Source: Bathynomus jamesi (Eukaryota > Arthropoda > Malacostraca > Isopoda > Cirolanidae). From it: a stretch of DNA of 64,000 nt. Positions 35,199-45,170 of the stretch are shown here, one piece after another. Each line of letters begins with the position of its first letter. Position 1 is the stretch's first letter. A program made the position numbers and the translations under genes. The notes below the pieces were generated by a model. The model was not told the DNA's origin. It ran no database searches and saw only the letters and a program-made list of their open reading frames with translations. The stretch spans positions 348,001-412,000 of the forward strand of contig JAJOZX010001078.1 of the NCBI GenBank assembly GCA_023014485.1. The letters run 5' to 3'.

Positions 35199-36565
35199 GA
35201 GGCATTCCATGTCAAGTGTACACACTTTTTGGTGATTTCTGCCACTCGTCTCACCGATTTTAATGATTTTTGGTGTGGTAGTTGGGTATGATGAGTAATG
35301 AAGCGTGACCAAATTTTAGCCACTTTGGTCAAATAGTTTGGGAGTAATGACCCCCCAAATTTGGGGTCAGCAGCGTAACCTCGTGATTTTGAAAGGTTAT
35401 CTATAACAGGATCTAATGGATGGATTCTAGTGATTTTGGTGTCAAAATGCTCAAAAAAGACAGCAGAATAACTTTAATTTTATGCACAGAGTGCGTACAT
35501 TCCATTAAAAATATAATTTGCATTTATATTTCACCTTTGACCTTGACTTCAGGTCAGAGTTCAAAATTCAAGGTCATGAAAATTGGCATAAGTAAAGACC
35601 TTTAGATGAAGCATATTCAAGCAAAAAATTGGAGTGGGATCTCCATGGGTTTGCTTTCCACAAGCATTTGAAATTGTGCATGTTGAAAATTTTGAGCATT
35701 TTATTTAAGATAACTTCACAAATAGTTCATATATGTACATATTATAATATAGCTACGTACATGATTTGATATATACCTATAGGTAAGCATCAAGATTTTT
35801 ACAAACAAATTATTTGGTTCCCTAAAAGTATCAATAATTTTTATCACAAATCCTATATAATTTTTGCAGTTAAAAATAACTTGAAAATTAGGTGTTTGAA
35901 GTTTGAACGGTGAACAATGACTAACTTGTACAGGTATTTCTGATGAATTAATACTTTATATTGCCGTGCTGAACCTGAAAAATATAAATTTTATACCTAT
36001 TAAAATTTAAGTAAAATTATCATGATAGAGTTGTTTAAAAAATTAATTAGCAAGGTAGGTAGTTAAACCCCTTAGTTACCTCCCAAGGCCTAGGTGTTTA
36101 CCTCGTTCCAACTTCCGAAGGACCTAGGCCTAGATACTATGCAGGGTACCAAAACAGGTTTTTTTTCATTCCGTATTAGTTTAGAGATCTTATATATTCT
36201 ACTGTATGGCGGAAACAAGCATAGGCATCAGGCACGCGCTTGTGGAGAAAATAAATTTTCTAACCTCTAAGCTACTAGGATTCTAAGTTCTAACCCAGGA
36301 CCATTTATTCACAGTCACAGGCTCTAACGACTAGAGGGTTAGAGGGATTTCCGCTATTTAATATAATTTAATATTAGGAAACTACAACTTAAGATAGACT
36401 AATACTTAGATCTGTATTCATAAGTGTAATTATTAAATATAGTTACTTACAGTATATAGGCATACATGTCAATAAGCAATTTAAATAGCAGTACTCACAT
36501 TTTTCATGCAGTTGTAAGTTTTTGATTATATGTTTTTAACAATAAGTTTGTATCCAGTTTCTTGA

Positions 36566-38849
36566 TTACTTTTTAAGATGACACTTTTTCAGGATCATAT
36601 TGGCTTCATTGGTTTCCTTTTTTGTGATTGTATATGTTCTTCCAGTAGCTGTCGTTGGGTTTATGATTGTGAGGATGTCGGACAAATCTACTGTAAGTAT
36701 ATCAGGATTTTCAGCATGAGTAAATGACTTGTTTGGGCCACAAGGGTGAAGGAAGTTTACTTTCACTTCACCCTCACCAGGATATGTTTCCATCACACAC
36801 CCAATCCACCAGTGGTTATCATACTCCACTGTTACATATCCTGTGACATTTTCAATTAATTGAGTGGCTTGTTGAGGGGAAGCGAATTCCTTTCGACTTT
36901 CAAATGAGGCGCTGTACATTTATACTTCTAAACAATTTTTTGTCAGTGGTATGAATGAATGAATGTAATTTTTGAGTTCCTGGTATGGTTCTCGCTTTTG
37001 ATAAAATTGGATCTAAAAATTCTCTCTCATTTGAGTATTGTTCTTGTGTTGCAAAGCTAAAAGACATTTGAGTCAATTTTAAGAAACAGAAATCAAAAAG
37101 ATCCTTTTGGGGACAGAATTTGATTTTCATATGGCCTACGAAGACTTTCTTTGATGGTTCCTCCGACACCATCCCGATGGTCCCTTGCCATGGCTGGTAG
37201 CAAAAAAAATGCCACTCAGCCTTAACTCCAAATTCTTCATGGTGGCGGCGTAAATTTAAAAAGTTTTTGCAGTTTTTGTATTGACCTGCGCATCCGTCGG
37301 TAAAATAGATAATTATGTTTAGTAGCTGAAAATTTGACTTAAGATGATTTATTAACTTTTATGAATAGATGCACTGCAACAGTATCATGTGTACAGTATT
37401 ACACTCTGAGATAATAGTTAGAGAGCTGTGATTTACTTTTTCTTGCTCTTTGTAATAATAAACCCATGGATGAAGAGTCGCTTGGCAATTATTCCAGTGA
37501 AATCCTTGAGCACAATTTGGACTACAAAGAAATAGTTTTCTGAAAAGTCCCCAATCACCAAAAAATCGCCTTCATCCAGTTCATTTTTTCTTTTTTCTAA
37601 ATACTTGGCTTGATGCCTTAGTGGAGTTAGTCGAGAAATAAAGGTATCTAGGAAATCTTCTAAATTTTGAATAACACGGTCCAGCTGAGATCGATATGTT
37701 GTTGTCCACTGTTTGTACTGGATTTCATCAATACCTTTTTCTTCGTAACATGTAAGAAGAGTTTCCTTTAGCGAATCAGGTTGAGGGCATTGATCACACA
37801 CACCTAAATAGCAAGAAGGTTGACTTTTGTCACATAATTTTGGCTAAAGCGCAGTGGTAACTACTCAACGGAGTTTCTTCCTCACTGGTAATTTCTGCCA
37901 TTCTAGAACCTGTCATCATTAACTTAACATTCTGATGAATTGTGCAGACGCACACACTATGCGTCCCACTACTTGCTCCCGCCAAAACACATTCTTTGGG
38001 GGCGTAGCATCGCAAATTTTGAAAATCCTATAGAGAGCTGGAAACTTAAACTTAATTGTTGATATGCTTCTTTTAGATTACATAAAACTAACCTCTCTCA
38101 ATATTTTTTTCGTTCACCATTTTCTTTTATTGTTACGCAGTCTTTCTTGCCTGCCATTTGTCTACTTATTTCATCATTTCTAAAAAACACACTAACAGTA
38201 TTAGTTACTTCCAGTGGCAATTCCTTCCCCATCTTTGGATTCGGTGACGACAATACTCCCTTTTCTTTTGCAAGCTGCTGAACCTGACCAGCCATTCTTT
38301 GTGAAGTTAAATTTTTGAATTAGTTTTCTTACATTCATTAATGGTGCAAAAACAGTTAGAATCATAATTTGGTCATGTTTATCTGAGTTTTGATATTTAT
38401 CTTTCAATGTTTGATGGACCTGGCTCTTGAGGAATTTCACCTACCATATCTAAGTGTCTTCTTACTGAACTTTGTATTTTGGCCATTTTTGTTGGGACGT
38501 ATGCTTCATTTCTTTGAATCTTGCGCTTGACAATCGGACTTTCCCCAATCATGGCGATTGTCTCATTCATTGCTGACAATTCAACCTCCTTGTCAACAAA
38601 AATATCATCTGATGACACGGTTTTCATAGTAGTATCAGACGAGCTTGATGATAATATTTCTGGTTCTGCTATATTTTGAACTTGTAAAATAGGTAAGGAA
38701 AATTTTTTTCTGCATGATGAACATAACTTTTGGCTTGGCTTCAAATGATTTGGAAATTTTTCTATCAGTGATTGTGAAGCAGGCCGAAGGTCAGAAGATT
38801 TTAATTTACTGTGGGAATTGAATGGATCACAACAATATTTTGATGACAT
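36566..38849 (-). pseudogene. Unassigned DDE-type transposase-like protein, broken
   Basis: ATG at 38849 (minus) starts MSSKYCCDPFNSH, with a Cys pair and KLCSSCRKKF (a zinc-binding head). Then come a frame with KEKGVLSSPNPKMGKELP and KKDCVTIKENGERKKY, and the block ECVLAGASSGTHSVCVCTIH (about 37915-38000). The catalytic-looking blocks are FLVIGDFSENY (about 37540-37570), YFTDGCAGQYKNCKNFLNLR (about 37240-37310) and, in another frame, WHFFATSHGKG with GVGGTIKE (about 37130-37220). A small C-terminal domain has GYVTVEYDNHWWIGCVME. At least five frame changes. These blocks recur in uncharacterised arthropod proteins I remember, but I cannot name the superfamily. Confidence 0.75.
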
Positions 38850-39045
38850 TTTATCAGCATATATAGTCAAAACCTGAACACACACAAATTTAACATGATT
38901 AAATATACAAATTATATAGGTACTGTGATGAAAATTATTGTGCTTTTAGAGCAGCAAATACCTTAATATTTGCAAAAATCTTAATCTATATACAGTTTAT
39001 TTATCAAACCATGAATGTAGCTATATTTATACATATATACCTATA

Positions 39046-39783
39046 CAGGGTGTACATAAAGTCAGGATCTATTTTTGTGAAGCACTTGGAAATTATATGG
39101 AATTCAATCATAAAATGATAGTGGTAACATTTATTAAATAATTAAGAGTAGGATTCGACGTGACGCCCATCAGTATCCCTGCACAGCTCAAATCGTTCCG
39201 CAGCATTTCTAAACACATTCTGGAGCATTTGCGGGGTTATGTTATCTGCAGCAGTTCGTATACGTGTACGTAAGTTTTCAAGACTCGTAATCTTCGTCTG
39301 ATAGACGTGCGATTTGATAAAGCCCCATGCAAAGAAATCTAAAGGGGTTAAATCTGGTGATCTCGCTGGCCAAGGTCTGTTGCTTCCGCGTCCGATCCAG
39401 CGATTTGGAAAACGTCCATTTAAATAATCCTGAACAATTTTGGCATAGTGACAAGGAGCACCATCATGTTGATAGACGACGGTTTAACCGCTTTAGATTT
39501 CTTTGCATGGGGCTTTATCAAATCGCACGTCTATCAGACGAAGATTACGAGTCTTGAAAACTTACGTATACGAACTGCTGCAGATAACATAACCCCGCAA
39601 ATGCTCCAGAATGTGTTTAGAAATGCTGCGGAACGATTTGAGATGTGCAGGGATACTGATGGGCGTCACGTCGAATCCTACTCTTAATTATTTAATAAAT
39701 GTTACCACTATCATTTTATGATTGAATTCCATATAATTTCCAAGTGCTTCACAAACATAGATCCTGACTTTATGTACACCCTG
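39046..39783 (-). mobile_element. Fold-back DD41D Tc1/mariner-family element, second family
   Basis: Starts CAGGGTGTACATAAAGTCAG and ends with its inverse; TA precedes the left end. Left arm 39046-39353 and right arm 39481-39783 are almost identical inverted copies of the transposase C-terminus (DFFAWGFIKSHVYQTKITSL) plus 3' TIR. The 127-bp spacer on the minus strand carries HDGAPCHYAKIVQDYLNG through WPARSPDLTPLDFF, again with 41 residues between the two Asp. The 5' half is absent. Confidence 0.92.
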
Positions 39784-39837
39784 TCTTTATATACATACAT
39801 ACATACATATATCTAATATACTATTTCAGAAATGAAG

Positions 39838-39907
<70 letters not shown>

Positions 39908-39912
39908 TATAT
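39784..39912. repeat. (TA)n microsatellite
   Basis: Long TA run from about 39841 next to the Tc1 left end. Confidence 0.95.
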
Positions 39913-39914
39913 AG

Positions 39915-40870
39915 CACCGGACAAAAAATTAGTCACCCCTCTCAGAATGTACCTAATAACGTGTGACGGCGCCTCTGGCCTTGATAACCGCACGAATCCG
40001 GCGAGGCAGAGACTCTACGAGGTTGTGCATGTACTGAACATCGATTTGCTGCCACTCGTTCATCAGCCGGTCCCGAAGTTCCGCCAGAGTCCGTGGGTGT
40101 CTATTCCTGCGCTTCACTTTCTGTTTCCAGCCTGAACAACACCTTCGACGCATTCAGGATTAAAGGCTTCATTGGACCTGCGATGTACTCGTCGCCTCCC
40201 ATCATTGGAGAACAAACAAAAACGGGACTCATCGGACCAAATTACACGTTTCCAATCTGCCGCAGTCCAGTTTTTGTGCCTCTGAGCCCATTTATAACGT
40301 GCCAATTTGTGACTTGCTGTTAACAGCGGCCTCTTCCGTGGTACCCTGCTCCAGATGTCCATCGCATGCAGTTCTCGTCGCAATGTCCGTTCAGAAATTG
40401 GTCGCTGGAGAACCTCATTGGTTTCTTGGAGCAATTGTTCTCTGGTTTGAAAACGATTTGCAGTTACTAGACGAGAAACATGGCGGCGGCCCCTATTGTC
40501 GAGAATTGTTTTCCGGCCACAGTTACGCCGTCGATTGTCAGTTGAATGCGAACTACACCACTCTTTGTAAACTCGCTGGACAGTACGCGTTGACAAACCA
40601 ACAAATTGGGCTACTTCAGACATTTTGTGTCCGTGGGCTCTGCCAAACACGATGGCTCCTTTTTGCCACTGAGTAACGTCTGCCTCACGACCCATTTTGC
40701 AGACTATATCCAACACACACTTTGTTCTTCATCACCTCACGAAACAGATCTGATCCTGTGTGCTACGTCACCGCTACTTGTCACTTACCAATGCTACATC
40801 AGCGCCCTCTGTGTGACCTTGAACTTCCTACTATCGGTGCTATTAGGGGTGACTAATTTTTTGTCCGGTG
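39915..40870 (-). mobile_element. Tc1-like transposon, internally deleted
   Basis: Left CACCGGACAAAAAATTAGTC and right GACTAATTTTTTGTCCGGTG are perfect inverted ends, bordered by TA-rich sequence. The transposase lies on the minus strand and lacks its central catalytic part. Confidence 0.92.
39953..40695 (-). pseudogene. Tc1 transposase with catalytic-core deletion
   Basis: ATG at 40695 (minus) begins MGREADVTQWQKGAIVFGRA, a helix-turn-helix; LSTRTVQRVYKEW and a second DNA-binding segment follow. The first catalytic Asp is in VIWSDESRF. After EAFNPECVEGVVQAG the reading jumps, in another frame, to NRHPRTLAELRDRLMNEWQQ and ends with VESLPRRIRAVIKARGAVTR. The segment with the second Asp and the Glu of DD34E is missing, so it can only be mobilised, not mobilise. 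Confidence 0.9.
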
Positions 40871-41082
40871 TGCTTATATATATATAGTGTGTAAGTTTTT
40901 TTGCGCACACCTACAGGTCGCTGCAATTGGTGTAGAACAGTGCGGTTTTCACCATTCGATGCGTCTTTTTATTGTGCAGTGCCCATGCTAAAAAAAAATT
41001 CCCTAACATAAATCCTGCCCCCCCCTTTTAGGGGTACAGTTCTTCCCATTTCTTCATTTTTAATCATAATTTTGGCACAAAA
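40871..41082. other. Unassigned spacer within the 7.2-kb transposon
   Basis: No coding. C-rich and G-rich runs (CCCCCCCTTTTAGGGG) precede the minisatellite. Confidence 0.3.
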
Positions 41083-41393
41083 TGGGGGAGGGGTGGGGTA
41101 ATGGGGGAGGGGGTTGGGTTAATGGGGAAACTCAGAAAAATAGATGCGATATATATATGTAACCCAAAAAAAATTAAAGTAAATCCTTTGCAAGGTGCCA
41201 GCCCCCTTCCCCCCTTGGGGGTAATGGGGGAAGGGTGGGGTAATGGGGAAGGGGGTGGGGTTAATGGGGAAACTCAGAAAAAAACTGGTTGGGTAAATGG
41301 GGGAGAGGGGTGGGGTTAATGGGGAAACTCAGAAAAAAAACTGGTTGGGTAAATGGGGGAGGGGGTGGGGTTAATGGGGAAACTCAGAAAAAA
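41083..41393. repeat. G-rich minisatellite, about 55-bp unit
   Basis: Repeats of GGTGGGGTTAATGGGGAAAC followed by TCAGAAAAAAA and CTGGTTGGGTAAATGGGGGA. About four complete or partial units, the first two separated by unrelated sequence. Confidence 0.85.
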
Positions 41394-41394
41394 A

Positions 41395-41490
41395 ATAACA
41401 AACATCGATTCCGTTCAGGAAGATCATGCTTATCACAACTAATGGAACATTATAACAATATTATTGATGCACTCGAAACAATGAAAACTA
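41395..41490 (+). pseudogene. LINE reverse transcriptase fragment
   Basis: The + strand reads HRFRSGRSCLSQLMEHYNNI then IDALE, matching the GFRxGRSCLsQLLxHYxxI part of LINE RTs. Only about 30 residues; a different family from the two large LINEs. Confidence 0.6.
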
Positions 41491-41504
41491 TGATTTGGCG
41501 GGCG

Positions 41505-41700
41505 CAGGGCCCCCAATTACTGTCGGTTCAGTTATTTGGTCAATAAAACTATAGAAATGAACGCAGTCATGAAAATCTTAGGCTTCAAATCCGAGCTCAT
41601 TGTATTAAGATTTGTGAAGCTTTAGATTTTCATGGCTGCGTTCTTTTCTGTAGTTTTATTGAATGAATAATTGGTTTGCCAGTAACTGGAAGGCCGCAGG
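41505..41700. repeat. Small fold-back repeat (MITE-like)
   Basis: AATAAAACTATAGAAATGAA plus CGCAGTCATGAAAATCT at 41542-41578 mirrors AGATTTTCATGGCTGCG plus TTCTTTTCTGTAGTTTTATT at 41624-41660. Confidence 0.75.
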
Positions 41701-42024
41701 CACCCCAATTACTGAGGCCCAAGGTGAGAGGAATAGGAATGATATCCAGATAAAGGGCTACTGATGTTCAAAATAAAATACGCCGTAGGCCCACAATTCA
41801 GCCGAAGCACCGCAGATCTAGCAAAGTCGGCGCGTAGCGACCTTTTGCTAGTATGAACTATTTGTGAAGTCATCTTAAATAAAATGCTCAAAATTTTCAA
41901 CATGCACAATTTCAAATGCTTGTGGAAAGCAAACCCATGGAAATCCCACTCAAATTTTTTGCTTGAATATGCTTCATCTAAAGGTCTTTACTTATACCAA
42001 TTTTCATGACCTTGAATTTTGAAC

Positions 42025-42058
42025 TGAACTGAACTGAACTGAACTGAACTGAACTGAC
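42025..42058. repeat. (GAACT)n microsatellite
   Basis: Six to seven GAACT units inside the right terminal repeat of the 7.2-kb transposon; the left repeat lacks them. Confidence 0.9.
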
Positions 42059-42614
42059 GTCAAGGTCAAAGGTGAAATATAAATGCAAATTTTTTTAATG
42101 GAATGTACGCACTCTGTACATAAAATTAAAGTTATTCTGCTGTCTTTTTCGAGCATTTTGACACCAAAATCATTAAAATCCATCCATTAGATCCTGAGTT
42201 ATGACCTTTCAAAATCACGAGGTTACGCTGCTGACCCCAAATTTTGGGGGGGGTGGGGGGGTCATTACTCCCAAACTATTTTACCCAAGTGGCTAAAATT
42301 TGGTCACGCTTCATTACTCATCATACCCAACTACCACACCAAAAATCATTAAAATCAGTGAGATGACCTGACATAAAGTGTGTACACTTAACATGGAATG
42401 CCTCGGTGAGAAATGAATTTGAATCCTAAATGTGTTACTGTAACATCTCTAAAGTTCATTCATTTGTTTTGTAAAATTTACAAATTTTGTATTTAATAAA
42501 TCATCATTACAGTCATGATTTTATATTTTAATTGACTCTTGACTACAACACTGGGATTATTCTTCTCCCCTTTCGGTTTGTTTACAAAGGATAGTTTTTG
42601 AAGTTTGAAGTGTT

Positions 42615-42850
42615 AACTGAATGTAATGAAGGGGTTGTTTAACCTTCTTCGCAACATCTAAGGTCATATGACGGAGGGGACCCACAGTTTTACGTGGGAT
42701 TCGGACCACGGGTCGCTACATAGTCTGGACGCGGAGGACGGTCTCCCATCCAACTGCTATCCGACCCAATGTTGCTTAACTTCGCTGATCAACGAGAAGC
42801 GGTGTTACGACATTGGCTACGACGCAGCCCAACTGTTGAGTGAACTTCAA
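42615..42850 (-). repeat. 5S-rRNA-derived SINE, longer copy
   Basis: On the minus strand AACACCGCTTCTCGTTGATC, then AGCGAAGTTAAGCAACATTG and GCAGTTGGATGGGAGACCG, follow the 5S rRNA order over about 110 bases. The body then matches the 23555-23740 copy (CCCACGTAAAACTGTGGG, GTCATATGACCTTAGATG). It ends just before the polypyrimidine tract of the exon 5 acceptor. Confidence 0.88.
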
Positions 42851-42879
42851 GACGTGTAGTAAGTAGTTTTTATTTTCAG

Positions 42880-43054
42880 TGGATCGAAGGCAAGTGTTTG
42901 ATTGTGGTTGTGGCGGAAATGATTGAAAGGGAAATAGATGGCATTCCCGTCACCGTCCCAAAAGTGGAGCTCATTGACAAGGTCACCAAAAGGAGTCTCA
43001 GTGACGATTTATTGAACAAACTGAACGGAAAGAGAGTCCATTTTTGTGATGAAG
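42880..43054 (+). CDS. Multi-Tudor protein, exon 5
   Basis: The acceptor TATTTTCAG ends at 42879 and the donor GTACGT starts at 43055. The phase-0 start matches the end of exon 4; one base is left over. The text WIEGKCLIVVVAEMIE, then VPKVELIDKVTKRSLSDDLL, is the closing part of the SN-like half of extended Tudor domain 3 (gk.l.v.v...vel.d...s.nd.L pattern). It follows directly from exon 4 across an 18.4-kb intron filled with transposons. Confidence 0.88.
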
Positions 43055-43381
43055 GTACGTAGAAAGAGGTTAGTTTGGGATTTCTCTTTTGTAATGTTTT
43101 TCTATCATGCAATTTTGTAAAGATTTTTACGTGATCTTCGGTGAAGGCTTTAACTGGCATTATATTAATGCAGTTAAATTGTCGAGTGGTTTGGGGTCAG
43201 TTTTACAAGAACAGTGCTTCAATGATAATTAATTGCTCTTTGTGTGCAGTTTGAGTGTATTGGTGGAACGGGGAAATATTGCCTTATCAGTTTTAAGCTA
43301 CATTTCTAGCTTTCAACTGATAATTTGTTCTAAGGTATTTGCGTGTAATTTAATTGTAAGCAATTGAAAATCTCTTTTTAG

Positions 43382-43557
43382 TTACGCTATTTCCCACGTC
43401 CATAAAATCTTGTGTGAAGAGTAGGGAGACGCCGGAAGACGACACTGAGAAAGAGAGTCCAATAGTTCCTGATTCGCTCGAGTTGGGCAGAGTGACAAAC
43501 ATTCCGTCTCCATCGCCTTTTTGTAGGAATCTGATTCAAAATGAGACAGACTTAAAG
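43382..43557 (+). CDS. Multi-Tudor protein, exon 6
   Basis: The acceptor TCTTTTTAG ends at 43381 and the donor GTAAAT starts at 43558. The leftover G plus TT gives Val and the frame stays open for 59 codons, ending in phase 0. The sequence is a hydrophilic linker (SRETPEDDTEKESPIVPDSL and NIPSPSPFCRNLIQNETDLK) as found between Tudor repeats. No stop codon, so the gene should go on downstream; I found no further exon before 64000. Confidence 0.8.
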
Positions 43558-44029
43558 GTAAATAATGTAAATGAAATAAGATTATTTTCGTATTTGCAGC
43601 TATTTTACTTTTGGTACGGACATTCAGCCTCTTTTAATGTACTTAAATAAGTTCTGTGCTTAAAATCCCTTTCCAGTGATTGTCCTACGAAATAATGAGG
43701 GTCCCTCGAGGTCTTATAATTCCTATGTTTTTTGTCCTTTAAATCAGTATAATTTTTTAAGGTTTCATATAATTCCTACTTTTAAGGAAGTTAGTTTTTA
43801 GTATAGGCTTATTTCATTTGTATCCAGCTTTGTCAATTACACTGGATTATAAAGAAGAACTTTTATTTTTTGTCACATGAACAGAAATGGGTGGATCTTG
43901 TAGGTTTTTTACCGCTGAGTTAAAAAATGACCTCAAAATTTGTCTATCACCAATATTGAGTGAATCCAAAATGAAATTTGGACTAATTTATAGACGTAAT
44001 AGCAATATCAAAGTAGAAAATGCATATTG
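43558..44029 (+). other. Non-coding, nothing recognised
   Basis: AT-rich sequence after the last recognised exon. Confidence 0.4.
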
Positions 44030-45170
44030 AACTCTCCTAAAATGTAGCTCCTGATGATTTATGCTCGTACTTCGCCTCTGGGCCATTTCTTGACAGTGTC
44101 CAGCAGTAGATAGCCAACATACTTGGGCTCCACTTGCCCTGGTATCGCTTCTCCATCGTGGATATTTGTTGATGAAAGCGTTCCCCATGCTCATCACTAA
44201 CATCACCTAAGTTTGTTGGGAAGAAGTCAAGATGTGTCAAGAAAATGAACTTTCAACATGTTGCACCCCATGACTTTGTAGGCCTTGAGAAGTTCTTCAA
44301 CAAGTGACTCGTAATTTTCGGCATTGAAGTTTCCGAAGAAATTTGTGGTCTCTGCTTTAAATGCTCTCCAAGCTGCTGCTTCAACTTCACTTAACGTTTC
44401 ATCAGACGCGCTGTCTTTCATGATTTCTCTAATTTGCGGGCCCACAAATATCCCTTCTTTGATTTTGACCTCGTTGATCCTCGGAAGTTTCTGTTTCAAG
44501 TAGAGAAACCCACTGCCAATTTGATCCAGAGGTCGACTGGTGACATTTTTATGTCCTGGCATCAACGCCGGCCGATGTGGCCATTGTTTCCTTTAGTAAT
44601 GGTTTTCCCATGCTCGGCTGTCCCATTCACAGAGGAAAGAGAATTTCGTATAACTCAGTTGTAAACAAGAAGTGCAATCACTTTCGAGTCTCCACAGATA
44701 TGCCAAGAGTATTTATCATATTGGATATGTTTTCACAAGCAGGTGCATATTGTCGTATGATTCCTTCATATGAACGCCATGTGCTATTGGAACTGAAGGG
44801 TATTTATTTCCATTTTGGAGTAACACAGCTTTCAAACTCAGTTTCGAGGAATCAATAAATAGGTGGCATTCGTTTGGATCATGTTGTTGGCCAAGGGTTT
44901 CTATGAAAAAGTTCACATTATTACAGTATATTAAATTGCCTTCCTGAGAAAAAAAGGGTAGAAAGTCTCCGACGCTTGTGATAAAAAGATATCTTAGTGC
45001 CTTTTTCTAGAAAATTCCAACTTTTCAATCTGAAAGCCAAAAGTTCAGATTGATCTTTTGACAATTTCAGACCAAGGACAAGATCGCTTAGGTCTGCTCG
45101 AAATATTAAGTGAGGCTCTGTCAATGAAGATGATGGTTCAAACATCGTCCGTCAGTAAACCATGTTGAGT
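44030..45170 (-). pseudogene. Unassigned transposon-like protein, broken
   Basis: Four minus-strand pieces join in order. LIFRADLSDLVLGLKLSKDQ with SELLAFRLKSWNFL (45145-44921). LGQQHDPNECHLFIDSSKLS with LKAVLLQNGNKYPSVPIAHG (44916-44716), then HICGDSKVIALL. RPLDQIGSGFLYLKQKLPRI with IKEGIFVGPQIREIMKD and a further segment ending YKVMGCNM (44565-44227). DFFPTNLGDVSDEHGERFHQ with STMEKRYQGKWSPSML (44240-44037). I recall this block order from repeated uncharacterised arthropod proteins, but know no function. Frameshifts and stops separate the pieces. No terminal repeats were identified. Confidence 0.7.

Larger units (their letters stand above)
35199..42404 (-). mobile_element. 7.2-kb DNA transposon with about 540-bp terminal inverted repeats
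   Basis: Left arm 35199-35733 and right arm 41852-42404 are inverted copies, starting GAGGCATTCCATGTCAAGTG and its inverse. Shared internal text includes TGTACACAC, ATGATTTTTGGTGTGGTAG and CCTTTGACCTTGAC. The arms differ by small indels and a GAACT repeat in the right arm. I could not see a target duplication. It encodes a transposase-like protein on the minus strand (36566-38849). A fold-back mariner (39046-39783), a Tc1 (39915-40870), a minisatellite and a small fold-back lie in the 5' part. Confidence 0.85.

Noticed and set aside
11568..39783. Fold-back elements as chimeric-read artefacts
   Set aside because: Arms differ by several substitutions and indels, spacers differ, and the ends are proper TIRs next to TA, which an artefact would not create; still worth confirming in raw reads.
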